Source: an uncultured Eggerthella sp.
Lineage (GTDB): Bacteria; Actinomycetota; Coriobacteriia; Coriobacteriales; Eggerthellaceae
DNA length: 64,000 nt
Assembly (NCBI GenBank): GCA_900538545.1
Contig: UPYK01000008.1
Span: 6,832-70,831 of the forward strand
Reading direction: 5' to 3'
Below the pieces are notes generated by a model. That model ran no database searches and was not told where the DNA came from. It worked only from the letters and a program-made list of their open reading frames with translations. Each line of letters opens with the position of its first letter. The first letter of the stretch is position 1. The translations under genes were made by a program, and so were the position numbers. This document shows, piece by piece, positions 25,748 to 34,581 of the stretch.

Positions 25748-28186
25748 GTAATAACCATCACCTGGAGCAAGCAGCGAACTGGAGAAGGGATCGCCCTCAA
25801 CGAACGCACGCGGCCATTTGAAGTGCAGATAAGCGCGCTCCTGCTCAAGGCGGATGCGACGCGCATCGGAAAGATGGTCATCCTTGATCTTGTTCTTGAA
25901 GTGATAGAGCTCGACCTCGGGATCGAACACGACGAAATAGCCCGCCTTGATGACGCGCAAGCAAAAATCGGTGTCACCGAAATCAAGCTTGAAGCGATCG
26001 TCATAGCCACCTACTTCATCAAGCACGCTCCGGCGGATGAACTGGCATGCGCTCGAAACGGCAGAAACATCGTTCGTGCAGGCGAGACGCTTCAGATAGC
26101 CAGGCGCCGTACGGGGCAGATCGGTACCGATGGTCGTTGCACCACGCGCCGAACCCACCGTGATCCCTGCCTCTGAAACCGTGTCGTCGGAAAGCAGGAG
26201 CTTGGCACCCACCACACCCACTTCAGAACGTGTGCACATGCCGATCCAACGTTCGAGCGCGCCTTCGGTCTCGAATTCGACCGCCCCATCGAGCAGCAGC
26301 ACATAGTCGCTCTCGTGCGCCTCGAGCGCTTGCGCGATGCAAGCAGCATAGCCGCTTCGTTCGGTGATGCGAATGAGATCGACCTCTTCGTGCTTGCCTT
26401 GAATGCGCCCATAGGTCGAGAACGTCTCGAGCGAAGTGCTCGCATTGTCAACGATGCACACCTGCAGGTTATCGTAGGGGCTCTTCTCGAACAGGCTCTC
26501 GATGCATGATTCCAAAAGATAGGGCTGTTCACGATTGACCACGATGACCAGAACAGAAGGAAGCTCAGCGGGCAGCGCATAATTCAAACGGTAGAGCTCT
26601 TCGTGAATATCGGAAAGAACGGTTGCTTCGATACCACGGCGCTTCAGGTGGTTCGCTACCGCGCGACGTCCGCCACGGAAGTCTTCTTCATGCGCCTCGA
26701 TGCGCGCCTGGTTCTCACCTGCCGCTTCGCGCGGCGCACGCGCCACATGGTAGAGGATCTGGTCGATACGCTCGATGCTCCCCGTCGTCTCGATCGCCTT
26801 GAACAGCAGGTCGTAGACGAGCGCTTCGCGTACGAACCCCGCCGATTCCTGCAGCTGATCGAGCAATTCCCGCTCGAAGAAGATGAGCGGTCCTGCATAG
26901 TTATGGGACAGGAGCAGATCGGGCGAATAGAGCGGCTTGCAGGCAAGTTCGCACAGCATGCCATTCGCATCGAGCACGTCGTGATGCGCATAGAGAACAC
27001 GCGCAGGAGCCTCATCTTCGAGAACGCGACGCTCGTTGATGCGACGCACCACCTCGAAGAGCGCTTCGGGAGCGAGCATGATATCAGGCTCGAGCAGCGC
27101 GCAATACGAGCCCTTCGCCTCGGCAAGCCCCGCGGCGAACATCTCGTCGGCGCCAAGCGCCTCATCGACCTTCACGCGCGTGAGCGCGCAGGCTCCCCCC
27201 TGTTCAAGCCCGAGCGCGGCGAATTCGGCATCGCCATAGTAGCGATCGACCACGATGGCCTCGAACACATTGTAGGTCTGAGCAGCGAGCGCCGTCAGGC
27301 AGCGCGCGAGCAACTCCGCTTCCTTTTGCACAAGGGGGATGACCAGCGAAATGAGCGGCTCGTAGGTAAAGGTCGTTCGGCGCTGCTCTGCGAGATCGGC
27401 GAGCGTGGCGCTATGCAGCAGATACCACGCATCGTAAGCAGGATCGTGCGCCGCATCGACGGTTCGCTCGAAGAAGCGTGCCCGCAAAGGCTCGTAGCTC
27501 TCGTCGCAGAACATGGCGAACCCGCCCGGCACCACATCGAGCGCATCGCTGGCGAACACGCAGAAATCCTTATCGTCTCGCGGGACGCGCACGGAAAACC
27601 CAACGTTGATCCGATTCTCATCGCCAAAGCGGCGCGCAGGCTTGATCTCCTCGAAAAGCGGATAGACGGGCAGCTCTCGTTCCTTGCCATGTGCATCGAG
27701 GAAGCGGATCGCCACATCCGCGCCTTCGATCTGCGGAAGGTCGATGAGCATCTTCACTACGATCTCGTCCTTGTCATCGACCGCTGCGATGAAGGAGGTG
27801 TGCATGCGATCGGAATAGTATTCGCGCTCGATATCGAACATCTGCGCAATGAGCTCGTTCTTCACCACCGAATTGATGCGCGTGCGCCACGTGAGCATAT
27901 TCGTCTCGATCGTAAGGTGCGCACGCCCGAGCGGCGCATCGGCACCGCGGTATTCGTTGAATTCGAGCATGATCTCGCGCTCATCGAAATGCGGCACGAT
28001 GATCACGAAGTTCGCCGCCGACTGCCCATCGAGCGGATCGAAAGGAAGGAGATGCGCCGGGATCTCGGTGCCATCTTTCAGGTGCGCTTCAAGCGTGACG
28101 ATCGAATCAGCCGAAAGGCGCTCGATAGCGATCTGCGCATAGATCTTGCCATCGCCTTGGCACATGGATTCAAGACGGACGTTCAT
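25733..28186 (-). CDS. Large double-domain family 2 glycosyltransferase
   Basis: An 817-residue protein with an N-terminal beta-rich region of ~280 residues and two GT-A/GT2-like modules. Module one (~285-500) starts PLISLVIPLVQKEAELLARC; its DxD position reads LLEPDIML. Module two (~540-780) starts PSVLVIVVNREQPYLLESC, with LLLDGAVEFE at the DxD position, then VGGYDDRFKLDFGDTDFCLR typical of the acceptor end of GT2 enzymes. The metal-binding motif is not canonical in either module. It is paralogous to the upstream gene and two bases from it. Likely builds a cell-surface polysaccharide at the membrane; donor and acceptor are unknown. Confidence 0.8.
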   Translation of the reverse strand: MNVRLESMCQGDGKIYAQIAIERLSADSIVTLEAHLKDGTEIPAHLLPFDPLDGQSAANFVIIVPHFDEREIMLEFNEYRGADAPLGRAHLTIETNMLTWRTRINSVVKNELIAQMFDIEREYYSDRMHTSFIAAVDDKDEIVVKMLIDLPQIEGADVAIRFLDAHGKERELPVYPLFEEIKPARRFGDENRINVGFSVRVPRDDKDFCVFASDALDVVPGGFAMFCDESYEPLRARFFERTVDAAHDPAYDAWYLLHSATLADLAEQRRTTFTYEPLISLVIPLVQKEAELLARCLTALAAQTYNVFEAIVVDRYYGDAEFAALGLEQGGACALTRVKVDEALGADEMFAAGLAEAKGSYCALLEPDIMLAPEALFEVVRRINERRVLEDEAPARVLYAHHDVLDANGMLCELACKPLYSPDLLLSHNYAGPLIFFERELLDQLQESAGFVREALVYDLLFKAIETTGSIERIDQILYHVARAPREAAGENQARIEAHEEDFRGGRRAVANHLKRRGIEATVLSDIHEELYRLNYALPAELPSVLVIVVNREQPYLLESCIESLFEKSPYDNLQVCIVDNASTSLETFSTYGRIQGKHEEVDLIRITERSGYAACIAQALEAHESDYVLLLDGAVEFETEGALERWIGMCTRSEVGVVGAKLLLSDDTVSEAGITVGSARGATTIGTDLPRTAPGYLKRLACTNDVSAVSSACQFIRRSVLDEVGGYDDRFKLDFGDTDFCLRVIKAGYFVVFDPEVELYHFKNKIKDDHLSDARRIRLEQERAYLHFKWPRAFVEGDPFSSSLLAPGDGYYQLYR

Positions 28187-28188
28187 CT

Positions 28189-30693
28189 TCAGTCTTTCCT
28201 CAGCGCGAAATAGGGGTTGTTCGGATCGAGATTGGGGTTATAGAAGCCATCGCCCTTAACGAAGTAATCGGGCCAGAGGTACTGGATGAGCGCCGCCTCG
28301 CGCGTACGCTTGATCAAGAAGGCCTGCGAATAGTTGCGCATACGATTGACCGAGCGCGAATGCGTAAGCTTCACATACGGCGTATAGACCGTATAGAATC
28401 CCAGCTCACGCGCCTTCAAGCAAAAATCGACATCGGAATAAGCAAGCGAGAAGTCTTCCGTGAAGCCACCCACCTGGTCGAAGACTTCCTTCGAGATGAA
28501 CATGCACTCACCTGCCACTGCAGAGACATTGCGCGAGACCGCACAACGGTCGAGATACCCATTCCAATCGGAGAGCATGTAGCGCGAGATGGGCGTGATG
28601 ACATGTTCGCCTCCCACCACCAGACCGGCGTGTTCGATGGTGGCATCCAAATAGAGCTTCTGCGGACCCACGATCCCCACTTGTTCGTCTTGGAAATATC
28701 CGAGCATCGTCTGGAGCGCGTCAGGCGTGAGGATGCGCGTGTCGTCGGTGATGAAGAAATAATACGCGCTCGAAAGCTGCTCGACCGCAAAATTCGCCAG
28801 GCGCGCATGGTTGAAGACTCCGTCGTAGTGCAGCGTCCTGAAGGTCGAAAAACGTTCGCGCAAGCGCGCAAGGGTGTCCTTGACGTGAGCGTCGAGCTTC
28901 CCGACTTCGACCACCACGACTTCGAAATTGTCGTAGCTGATCTGCTGATAGAGGCTCGTTACGCAGCGTTCGATCACATCAGCATTGTTCACGGTGTTTA
29001 GAACGATCGAAACCTTCGGTGTTTCAGTGAGCACATGGCGAATGCGGTAGCAAAACGGAATATCCAGGCTCAGGACCTCGGCGCTTATCCCCACGCGCTT
29101 GCAGTGAGCCACGAGCGCCTTGCGACCCGCTTCCTGATCTTCGGGAGAATGCAACTGGTACTCGTACATCTCGGAAGCGAAGCGACGATGGCACAGCACG
29201 CGCGAGATATGACAAACGCGCTGCGCCTGTTCACAAGCGCGCAGATTCAGATCGTAAGCGAGCGCTCCTTCGAAGGCGGGGTCGAGCAGCCCGATGCGTT
29301 CGAGCAATTCAACGCCATAGATCACGAAGTTGCCCAAATAGTTGAACGAACGGAGCAGTTCGGGCGAATACGCGCTGCGCAAGATCGGATGCGAATGATA
29401 TCCCTGCACGTTCACCGTATCGGAATCGCAGTAGATGAGCTCGCAGGTAGGGAACGCATTGATCGTGCGCACGCATTCGAAAAGCGCATTGGGTGCGAGC
29501 AGATCATGCGCGAAGAGCGAGCCGATGTAGCTGCCTTCCGCTGCGTAGAATGCGGCGTTGATCTTCTCGGGGCGCGAAAGCGCGGGATCCACATCCACGA
29601 GATACATGCGATCGTCCTGGAACACTTCAAGAAGTGAGGAAACGAACGAATCGTCGCCATCCAGATCGACGAAGATCAGTTCCCATTTGCTATAGCTTTG
29701 CGTACGGAACGCATTCATCACGTCGTGGATCTGGTGGTGTTGGGCATGATCGAGCACGCACACGATGCTGATGAGCGGCTCGACCTTGAAGCGAACGGAG
29801 ACCTGCTCGAAGAGCGTTGGGAGGTCGGCGCGCTGATGGGTGCGATACCATTCGTCGTAAGCAGGATCGTTATAGGCAGTCCTCGTCTGTTCGGCGAATT
29901 CTTCGAGCAGCGCATGCGCGCCCTTTTCGCTCAGTACCTCAAACCCCGGCGCGATCGTACCGGCGGTATCGGTGGCACAAACGCACATTTCGCCAATTGC
30001 CTTAGGGAGTGAGATGGACAGCTCCAAGTTGCGACGCTCGAGGGAGCCGAAATCGGATGCATGGGTAACGCTGTCCTCGATCACGTTGAAGTATGGCTCG
30101 AACGGTCGGCCTTCGCCATCAAGGAAATCAAAGGCGATATCGCTCTCTTCGTGATAGGGCATATCGAGCGCCGCACTCACCAGAAGGCGATCGCCCATAT
30201 CGAGCGCGCGCTTGAACGAGATCTGGATGCGGTCATGGATGAAGCGCTTGCTCAATTGCTCGAGCGCTTCGCTCTGGAACGCACCGCGGCGAATATCGAG
30301 ACGATTGCGCCAGCGAAAGGCATCCATCTCAAGGCCGTTGACGCAAAACGATTGCGTCTTCCCCTCGGGCGTGATCGCGCGGAACTCGAGCACCCAGCGC
30401 TTCACATTGAGCCAGGGAAGCACCACCACGAAGAACCTCAGTGCAGGTGAATTCTTCGCGTGCGCGCTCGCAAGCAAATCATCGCGCACTGCAAGCGCGG
30501 TGTCGTAGAGCGCGAACTCCATGGCGAGCACGTCGTCTTCATCGACGAAAGGAAACACATCGCAGGGGATGCGCACGCCGTTTTCCGTTGAAGCTGAAAG
30601 CACCACGGGCAGGCCTTTATCGTAGTCGGTGATCTCGGAGAGGATGTAGGCTTTATCACCCGAACGACGCATGATCTTGAACGTGACGTTCAT
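28189..30693 (-). CDS. Large double-domain family 2 glycosyltransferase
   Basis: An 834-residue paralogue of the downstream glycosyltransferase with the same architecture. The N-terminal region begins MNVTFKIMRRSGDKAYI. A first GT2-like module (~300-500) starts PLISIVCVLDHAQHH; its motif is degenerate (SLFAHDLLA). A second module (~555-800) starts PKVSIVLNTVNNADVIERC, with ITDDTRIL at the DxD position and VGGFTEDFSLAYSDVDFCLK near the end. Only the second module looks catalytically complete. Both paralogues share a YDxWYxxH segment before module one. Start ATG 30693 has GGGGAG upstream. Probably works in surface glycan assembly with the neighbouring GtrA protein. Confidence 0.82.
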   Translation of the reverse strand: MNVTFKIMRRSGDKAYILSEITDYDKGLPVVLSASTENGVRIPCDVFPFVDEDDVLAMEFALYDTALAVRDDLLASAHAKNSPALRFFVVVLPWLNVKRWVLEFRAITPEGKTQSFCVNGLEMDAFRWRNRLDIRRGAFQSEALEQLSKRFIHDRIQISFKRALDMGDRLLVSAALDMPYHEESDIAFDFLDGEGRPFEPYFNVIEDSVTHASDFGSLERRNLELSISLPKAIGEMCVCATDTAGTIAPGFEVLSEKGAHALLEEFAEQTRTAYNDPAYDEWYRTHQRADLPTLFEQVSVRFKVEPLISIVCVLDHAQHHQIHDVMNAFRTQSYSKWELIFVDLDGDDSFVSSLLEVFQDDRMYLVDVDPALSRPEKINAAFYAAEGSYIGSLFAHDLLAPNALFECVRTINAFPTCELIYCDSDTVNVQGYHSHPILRSAYSPELLRSFNYLGNFVIYGVELLERIGLLDPAFEGALAYDLNLRACEQAQRVCHISRVLCHRRFASEMYEYQLHSPEDQEAGRKALVAHCKRVGISAEVLSLDIPFCYRIRHVLTETPKVSIVLNTVNNADVIERCVTSLYQQISYDNFEVVVVEVGKLDAHVKDTLARLRERFSTFRTLHYDGVFNHARLANFAVEQLSSAYYFFITDDTRILTPDALQTMLGYFQDEQVGIVGPQKLYLDATIEHAGLVVGGEHVITPISRYMLSDWNGYLDRCAVSRNVSAVAGECMFISKEVFDQVGGFTEDFSLAYSDVDFCLKARELGFYTVYTPYVKLTHSRSVNRMRNYSQAFLIKRTREAALIQYLWPDYFVKGDGFYNPNLDPNNPYFALRKD

Positions 30694-30753
30694 GCTCTCC
30701 CCTTCCTTCGCTCACCCTTGCGCACTGCTTGATTCTACTTTAGTGCTTTTGCA

Positions 30754-31140
30754 TCAATGCTTCTCTAAGAAGATCTTTCGCGTGACAAAATTCCAAATAG
30801 CCACCAAAACTGTCACGATGACTTTCGCGATACGGTAGTCGATGAACCAAACGCTTACGAACAGCCACATGAAGAGGTCGTTCAGAATGAGCCCGATGAT
30901 GGAGAGCACGACAAAGATGATGAATTCGCGATGCCGGGACATGTCGTCGCGCCGTTCGAACACGTAGCGCATCGATGCGACATAATTGAACACGACCGAA
31001 ACCGTGAAGGAGATGGTGTTAGAGATAAGATAGGGGACGCCGAAGAACTCGGTGAGCGCCACCATGAGCCCGTAGTCGATCAGAAACGCGATCACGCCCA
31101 CGATGCCGAACTTCATGAATTGCGCGATGAGCTTTTTCAC
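30754..31140 (-). CDS. GtrA-like membrane protein
   Basis: A 128-residue protein with four predicted membrane helices (about 10-30, 38-58, 75-95 and 101-122) and the GtrA-type opening FMKFGIVGVIAFLIDYGLM. GtrA-family members are linked to flipping of polyprenyl-linked sugars for glycan modification. The first codon is GTG at 31140 with no strong ribosome site; an internal ATG at 31116 is an alternative. It lies 60 bases upstream of the two large glycosyltransferase genes on the same strand, which supports a shared glycan pathway. Confidence 0.82.
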   Translation of the reverse strand: MKKLIAQFMKFGIVGVIAFLIDYGLMVALTEFFGVPYLISNTISFTVSVVFNYVASMRYVFERRDDMSRHREFIIFVVLSIIGLILNDLFMWLFVSVWFIDYRIAKVIVTVLVAIWNFVTRKIFLEKH

Positions 31141-31293
31141 ACAAGGGCTTTCGGTGCAAGTCTCCGGAGATAAACAAAAACGGAATGCGTGAGTCTTACA
31201 AAACGATCCATTTCAATTCAGTTTGTGCGAAAACCCGCCCGAGCGTACTTCGTTACGCGAGGAAGAAGGGTTTGGAGCGCAAAATGAAAGAAA

Positions 31294-31368
31294 TGGTGCC
31301 CCCAACGGGAATTGAACCCGTGTTTCCGCCTTGAAAGGGCGGCGTCCTGACCGCTAGACGATGGGGAC
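31294..31368 (-). tRNA. tRNA-Glu (anticodon UUC)
   Basis: On the minus strand the gene begins GTCCCCATCGTCTAGCGG. The anticodon stem-loop is CCGCC-CTTTCAA-GGCGG with anticodon TTC, the T arm contains GGTTCAATTCC, and the 3' end GGGGGC-A-CCA includes an encoded CCA. All four arms pair. Just downstream (31218-31262) an AAACCC...GGGTTT stem with T residues may terminate it. Confidence 0.95.
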
Positions 31369-31573
31369 GACTCCACTGCAAAACACAGCTTGGTTATTAT
31401 CACAAAGCTTTCTTTATTTTGCAAGGGAAAATCGGCAACGGTTTTCGTATGCGAATCGCGCTCCTGTCGCAGGAGAATCAGCCCCTTCCCCCGAACGTTA
31501 AAGTACAGCACCAAGTTTGCACCGTAGAGTAGACAGCGTAGTCTTTTATTTCAGTTTCGCAGGAACGAGAGGC

Positions 31574-31900
31574 ATGAGAATAGCAGTAGCCAGTGAAGGT
31601 TTGGACGTGAGCAAACATTTCAGCTCATGCACCAACTTCAATTTCTACAAAGTAGAAAATAACGAACTGGTCGACTCGCGTAATCTACCGAGCCAAGAAC
31701 ACTTATGTGGATCGCAAGCTAACTTCTTGCGCCAGATCGAAGTGCGCGTTCTCATCTGTGGAACCATCTCCGAGCGCGATATCGAGATCATGAACAAAGC
31801 CGGCATCACGGTAGTTACCGGCGCCTCAGGCCGTGCGCTCAAAGCCGCCGATGCCTATCTCCATGACGGCCTCCCCAGCTGCGCCGTCTGCACCGCATAA
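31574..31900 (+). CDS. NifX/NifB-type dinitrogenase iron-molybdenum cofactor family protein
   Basis: A 108-residue single-domain protein of the family covering NifX, NifY and the C-terminal part of NifB. It begins MRIAVASEGLDVSKHFSSC, where the HF segment is the conserved ligand region. A GRALKAADAYLHDGL helix precedes a C-terminal CAVC. In organisms without nitrogenase, stand-alone members are of unknown function, perhaps Fe-S or metal-cluster carriage. No other nif gene is present. Start ATG 31574 is preferred over a frame open to 31517 because the motif begins exactly there. Confidence 0.8.
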   Translation: MRIAVASEGLDVSKHFSSCTNFNFYKVENNELVDSRNLPSQEHLCGSQANFLRQIEVRVLICGTISERDIEIMNKAGITVVTGASGRALKAADAYLHDGLPSCAVCTA

Positions 31901-31904
31901 AAAA

Positions 31905-31933
31905 GGTGACAAACTACCCGGTCGTTCGACACC
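31905..31933 (+). repeat. Dispersed palindromic repeat, copy 1
   Basis: Imperfect palindrome beginning GGTGACAAACTACCCGG and ending CACC, four bases after the stop codon of the NifX-like gene. Its first 27 bases recur exactly, on the other strand, at 55290-55316. It is related to the perfect 30-bp palindrome at 38961. Location right after a stop suggests a terminator-like role. Confidence 0.75.
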
Positions 31934-31960
31934 TGCGCAGGGAACTGTTGCATACAAAAA

Positions 31961-31992
31961 GAGGTGCTGGCTTTGCGGCCAGCACCTCTTTT
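31961..31992. terminator. Bidirectional intrinsic terminator
   Basis: A run of A, then GAGGTGCTGGC, a short loop, GCCAGCACCTC and TTTT. It lies between the convergent NifX-like gene and acyl-CoA dehydrogenase gene, so it can serve both strands. One of the best terminators in the window. Confidence 0.9.
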
Positions 31993-32032
31993 GAAAAGCA
32001 CGCTTCAGATGAAGCTCGGTAAGACTACCCTT

Positions 32033-33256
32033 CTAGCCAACCACTGAGAAATGATCATCGAAGAGATAGGCGATCTTGCCGCCGTGACGTTCGCACTCAC
32101 GCGCGATCGTGATGCGCTGAACGGTCGGTGCGCCTTCCTCGAGCCACATAGCGCGGCAGTCACGATACAGACGCTCGGTCGGGCCATACGGGGAATCCTC
32201 GAAGTAACCGTCACCGCCGAAGATCTCGAGCATCTCATCGGAGACCAGACGGACCGTGTCGATCGAGAAGAGCTTGCAGATAGCAGCCTTCTCATCGATG
32301 TAGTCGTTGAACGGATCGAAGTCGAAGTCGCGAGCGAAGTCGTAGACCATGGTGCGCAGTGCGTGGATCATCATCTGCATGTTCGCGATCTTCATCTTGA
32401 TCGCCTGGCGCTTGATAATCGGCTTGCCGAAGGTCACACGATCAGCAGCGCGCTTGAGCGAGATCTCGAGCATGCGCTGTGCCATGCCGAGATTCGACGT
32501 TGCGATGTGAACACGAGAGACGGAAAGCGAATGGATGGCAACTTCCATACCCTGACCCACTTCGCCAAGCAGATACTCAGGACCAAGCTCGACGTTGGTG
32601 AACTTGAGACCAGCGTGGCCAGCGCCGCGGCAGCCCATCATGTGAGGCATCGGAACGAGCTCGTAGCCAGGAGCATCTACCGGTACGAAGAATGCGGAGA
32701 GGCGCGTGTCCTTGTCGTCTTCCGGATTGGTGACCGCGATAACGTAGGTGTAATCGGAGCAGTCGGTGTGAGAGATGAGCCATTTCTCACCGTTCAGGAT
32801 CCATTTGCCCTTCTCTTCGTCCCACTCTGCCGTGGTGTGAAGGTCTGCACCCGTGCCGCCGGTCTGCTCGGTGATCGCGAAGTTGCAGTAGATGGTCTTG
32901 TCCTGGAACTTGTCCATGAGCTGACCCTTGATCTCGGGCGTGCCGTAATCCTCAAGGATACGCCAGTTCATGTCTGCCGCATGATGAAGGTGCATACGCA
33001 TGCCACCAGGACCACGAGAGAACTCCTCCTGCACACGCAGGATCTCAAGTTCGTCGAGATTCCATCCGCCGTATTCGGCAGGAAGATAGAAACGATAGAG
33101 ATCGTTTTCCTTGGCGAGCTCATAGAACTCGTCGGGGAACTTGTTCGTTACTTCGATCTCCTTCTGCATCTCTTCGAACGGGCCTTCGACCAGTTCGCGA
33201 ATCTGCTTGAGATACGCCTCGAACATCTCGTCAGTGATAGTTGCATTTGGATTCAT
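32033..33256 (-). CDS. Acyl-CoA dehydrogenase
   Basis: FAD-dependent acyl-CoA dehydrogenase of 407 residues. Signatures: the FAD-binding segment NFAITEQTGGTGADLHTTA with the following W-I-L-N-G-E-K-W strand, the helix VTFGKPIIKRQAIK, and the C-terminal LEEGAPTVQRITIARE, where the Glu occupies the usual catalytic-base region. Start ATG 33256 has AGGGGGG six bases upstream. No ETF, CoA transferase or hydratase gene is adjacent, so the substrate cannot be set. It is divergent from the T-box tryptophan transporter, which may be coincidence or may hint at an aromatic acyl-CoA substrate. Confidence 0.88.
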   Translation of the reverse strand: MNPNATITDEMFEAYLKQIRELVEGPFEEMQKEIEVTNKFPDEFYELAKENDLYRFYLPAEYGGWNLDELEILRVQEEFSRGPGGMRMHLHHAADMNWRILEDYGTPEIKGQLMDKFQDKTIYCNFAITEQTGGTGADLHTTAEWDEEKGKWILNGEKWLISHTDCSDYTYVIAVTNPEDDKDTRLSAFFVPVDAPGYELVPMPHMMGCRGAGHAGLKFTNVELGPEYLLGEVGQGMEVAIHSLSVSRVHIATSNLGMAQRMLEISLKRAADRVTFGKPIIKRQAIKMKIANMQMMIHALRTMVYDFARDFDFDPFNDYIDEKAAICKLFSIDTVRLVSDEMLEIFGGDGYFEDSPYGPTERLYRDCRAMWLEEGAPTVQRITIARECERHGGKIAYLFDDHFSVVG

Positions 33257-33290
33257 ATATACCCCCCTATGCGTCGATTGAATTGCCCCT

Positions 33291-33338
33291 ATTGTGAACC
33301 CACCTACGAACGAATACAAATCAGAAAAGCATTGTGAA
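33291..33338. promoter_or_regulatory. Direct repeats upstream of acyl-CoA dehydrogenase gene
   Basis: ATTGTGAA occurs at 33291-33298 and again at 33331-33338, exactly 40 bases apart, in an AT-rich region between the divergent acyl-CoA dehydrogenase gene and the T-box unit. Flanks are partly shared (CCTATTGTGAA and ATTGTGAATCAATAGG). They could be operator half-sites. The regulator is unknown. Confidence 0.3.
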
Positions 33339-33461
33339 TCAATAGGGCATCAATAGATTTCGTCTATGCTTTATGTACAGATTGCATTCTCGACTGAATG
33401 AATTCATTGAATTTTGACATGATTAAAATGGACAGTTTCGCGAAAAAATCCAAATTTCTTC

Positions 33462-33489
33462 TTGCCAGATCGCTTTATTGTGCTAAAGT
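33462..33489 (+). promoter_or_regulatory. Promoter of the T-box/ECF transporter unit
   Basis: TTGCCA (33462-33467), 16 bases, TAAAGT (33484-33489). The predicted start near 33496 places the transcript start just before the first T-box stem at 33509. Fair match to a sigma-70 promoter. Confidence 0.5.
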
Positions 33490-33508
33490 CTCATGCATCA
33501 ACTGAATA

Positions 33509-33798
33509 CCTTTCAAACCGATGAGGCGAAGATCAAGCCATCATGAGCGCTCACAGAGAGCGGGTGGAGCTGGGAATCCCGCAGAAATGCTGGATGGTAA
33601 ATGGATCGCCGAGGGAAAGGGGAACGATCGCTTATGCGAAGACATGTGCGATCAAGTATCCGGACCGTGAGCCTGCGTGAATGGCAGAACATGTGATGGC
33701 ATGTTCATAAGGGGGTTCCGTTGCCCACGGAATCAATCAAAGGTGGCACCGCAGATCGAAAGACCTGTCCTTTGCGAATGCAAGGATGGGTCTTTTTT
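33509..33798 (+). promoter_or_regulatory. T-box riboswitch, tryptophan-specific, with intrinsic terminator
   Basis: A complete T-box leader. Stem I base CCTTTC (33509-33514) pairs with GAAAGG (33615-33620); GGCGA (33525-33529) pairs with TCGCC (33606-33610); CCATC (33538-33542) pairs with GATGG (33593-33597). These enclose a specifier loop whose 3' side reads TAAATGGA, with codon UGG (Trp) at 33602-33604 followed by a purine. The AG-bulge and distal-loop region (AGAGAGCGGGTGG) is at 33555-33567. Further hairpins are at 33625-33652, 33687-33706 and 33714-33734. The T-box sequence AAAGGTGGCACCGC is at 33739-33752. Its UGGC would pair with a tRNA NCCA end carrying discriminator G, as in bacterial tRNA-Trp. 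A terminator (33762-33792, then TTTTTT) follows. Uncharged tRNA-Trp should permit read-through into the ECF genes. Confidence 0.93.
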
Positions 33799-33860
33799 AT
33801 TGTCGGGAAAAGGTTGAAGTTGTGTGAACTGCCGAAGACGAAATGAAAGGAAGTAACAAA

Positions 33861-34484
33861 ATGGCAGAAACGAACAACATCAACACCAATGGCGCAGCAC
33901 AAGCAACTGCCGCACTCCGCACCCCGCGCGCGCAAAAGCGCGAGGTGACCAAAAAGAACGAGAGCGGCCTTTCGGTGCGCGATCTCATCTTGATCGCGGT
34001 GCTCTTAGCAGCAGGCGCGGTACTCAAGCTCACTGTTTCGAGCTTCTTCAGCTTCGCCGGCATGAAGCCTAACTTCATCATCGCGATGTATTGCTTGGCG
34101 ATCATCTTAGTGCGCCCGAAGCTCGGGCAATCCCTGGTCATCGGTCTTCTTGCCGGACTCATCTGCCAGATCCCGATGCTCAACGCAACGCCCTGGGTCA
34201 ACATCCCCTCAGAGATGCTCGGCGCGCTCGCTTGTGGCCTTCTGATCCATGTTCCGATGCGCATCGCAGGTAAGGTCGACCTCAATCCGCTGGTCACCAC
34301 CTTCCTTTCGACTGCTGTTTCTGGCTACACCTTTGCGCTCATCGTCGGCGTAGCGCTCAATGGCCTGAGCCTGCCGGTAACGCTCGTGACCTATGCGGTC
34401 ATGGTGTTCGGGACGGCAACCGTCAACTGCATCCTCGTCGCGATCCTCACCCTCCCCTTGAAGAAAGTGCTCAAGCTCCACTAG
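33861..34484 (+). CDS. trpP: TrpP-like substrate-binding (S) component of ECF transporter, probable tryptophan
   Basis: Membrane S component of 207 residues. A polar, basic N-terminal tail of ~35 residues precedes about five or six membrane helices, and the TrpP-like stretch FFSFAGMKPNFIIAMYCLAI is at about 60-80. It likely captures tryptophan outside the cell. Substrate assignment rests on family resemblance and on the Trp-specific T-box directly upstream. Start ATG 33861 is chosen because AAAGGAAG lies eight bases before it; ATG 33843 has no such site. It is followed by its own A, A' and T genes, so the module is self-contained. Confidence 0.82.
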   Translation: MAETNNINTNGAAQATAALRTPRAQKREVTKKNESGLSVRDLILIAVLLAAGAVLKLTVSSFFSFAGMKPNFIIAMYCLAIILVRPKLGQSLVIGLLAGLICQIPMLNATPWVNIPSEMLGALACGLLIHVPMRIAGKVDLNPLVTTFLSTAVSGYTFALIVGVALNGLSLPVTLVTYAVMVFGTATVNCILVAILTLPLKKVLKLH

Positions 34485-34581
34485 ATCGAAGCGTACAGGC
34501 GGCGCACGTAGGCAAACCTCGTAAACACTCAAATCTGCACAGGTGCCTGCGTGCTGCCCCCTTGCTCGAGAGGACCTCATC

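Noticed and set aside
26603..28213. A 536-codon plus-strand frame opposite a glycosyltransferase gene
   Set aside because: Composition is Arg/Leu/Glu-rich without motifs; the minus-strand GT2 modules are clear.
31294..31368. tRNA-Glu as an integration site for a mobile element
   Set aside because: No integrase, no direct repeat of the tRNA 3' end and no cargo-like genes are seen nearby.
31574..31900. NifX-like gene as evidence for nitrogen fixation
   Set aside because: No nitrogenase or other nif genes are present; stand-alone members of the family are common in non-fixing anaerobes.
32051..33337. A 428-codon plus-strand frame opposite the acyl-CoA dehydrogenase gene
   Set aside because: It is the exact shadow of a well-supported dehydrogenase and has no ribosome site or recognisable domain.
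33598..33606. Alternative T-box specifier readings (AUG, GGA)
   Set aside because: UGG is followed by a purine as usual, and the T-box variable base C requires discriminator G, which fits tRNA-Trp. The TrpP-like gene downstream agrees.
33674..33687. A second GAATGGCA segment that resembles a Gly (GGC) specifier region
   Set aside because: It lies outside stem I and is not bounded by the co-paired helices that define the specifier loop at 33598-33605. A Gly T-box would also need A in the UGGN position.
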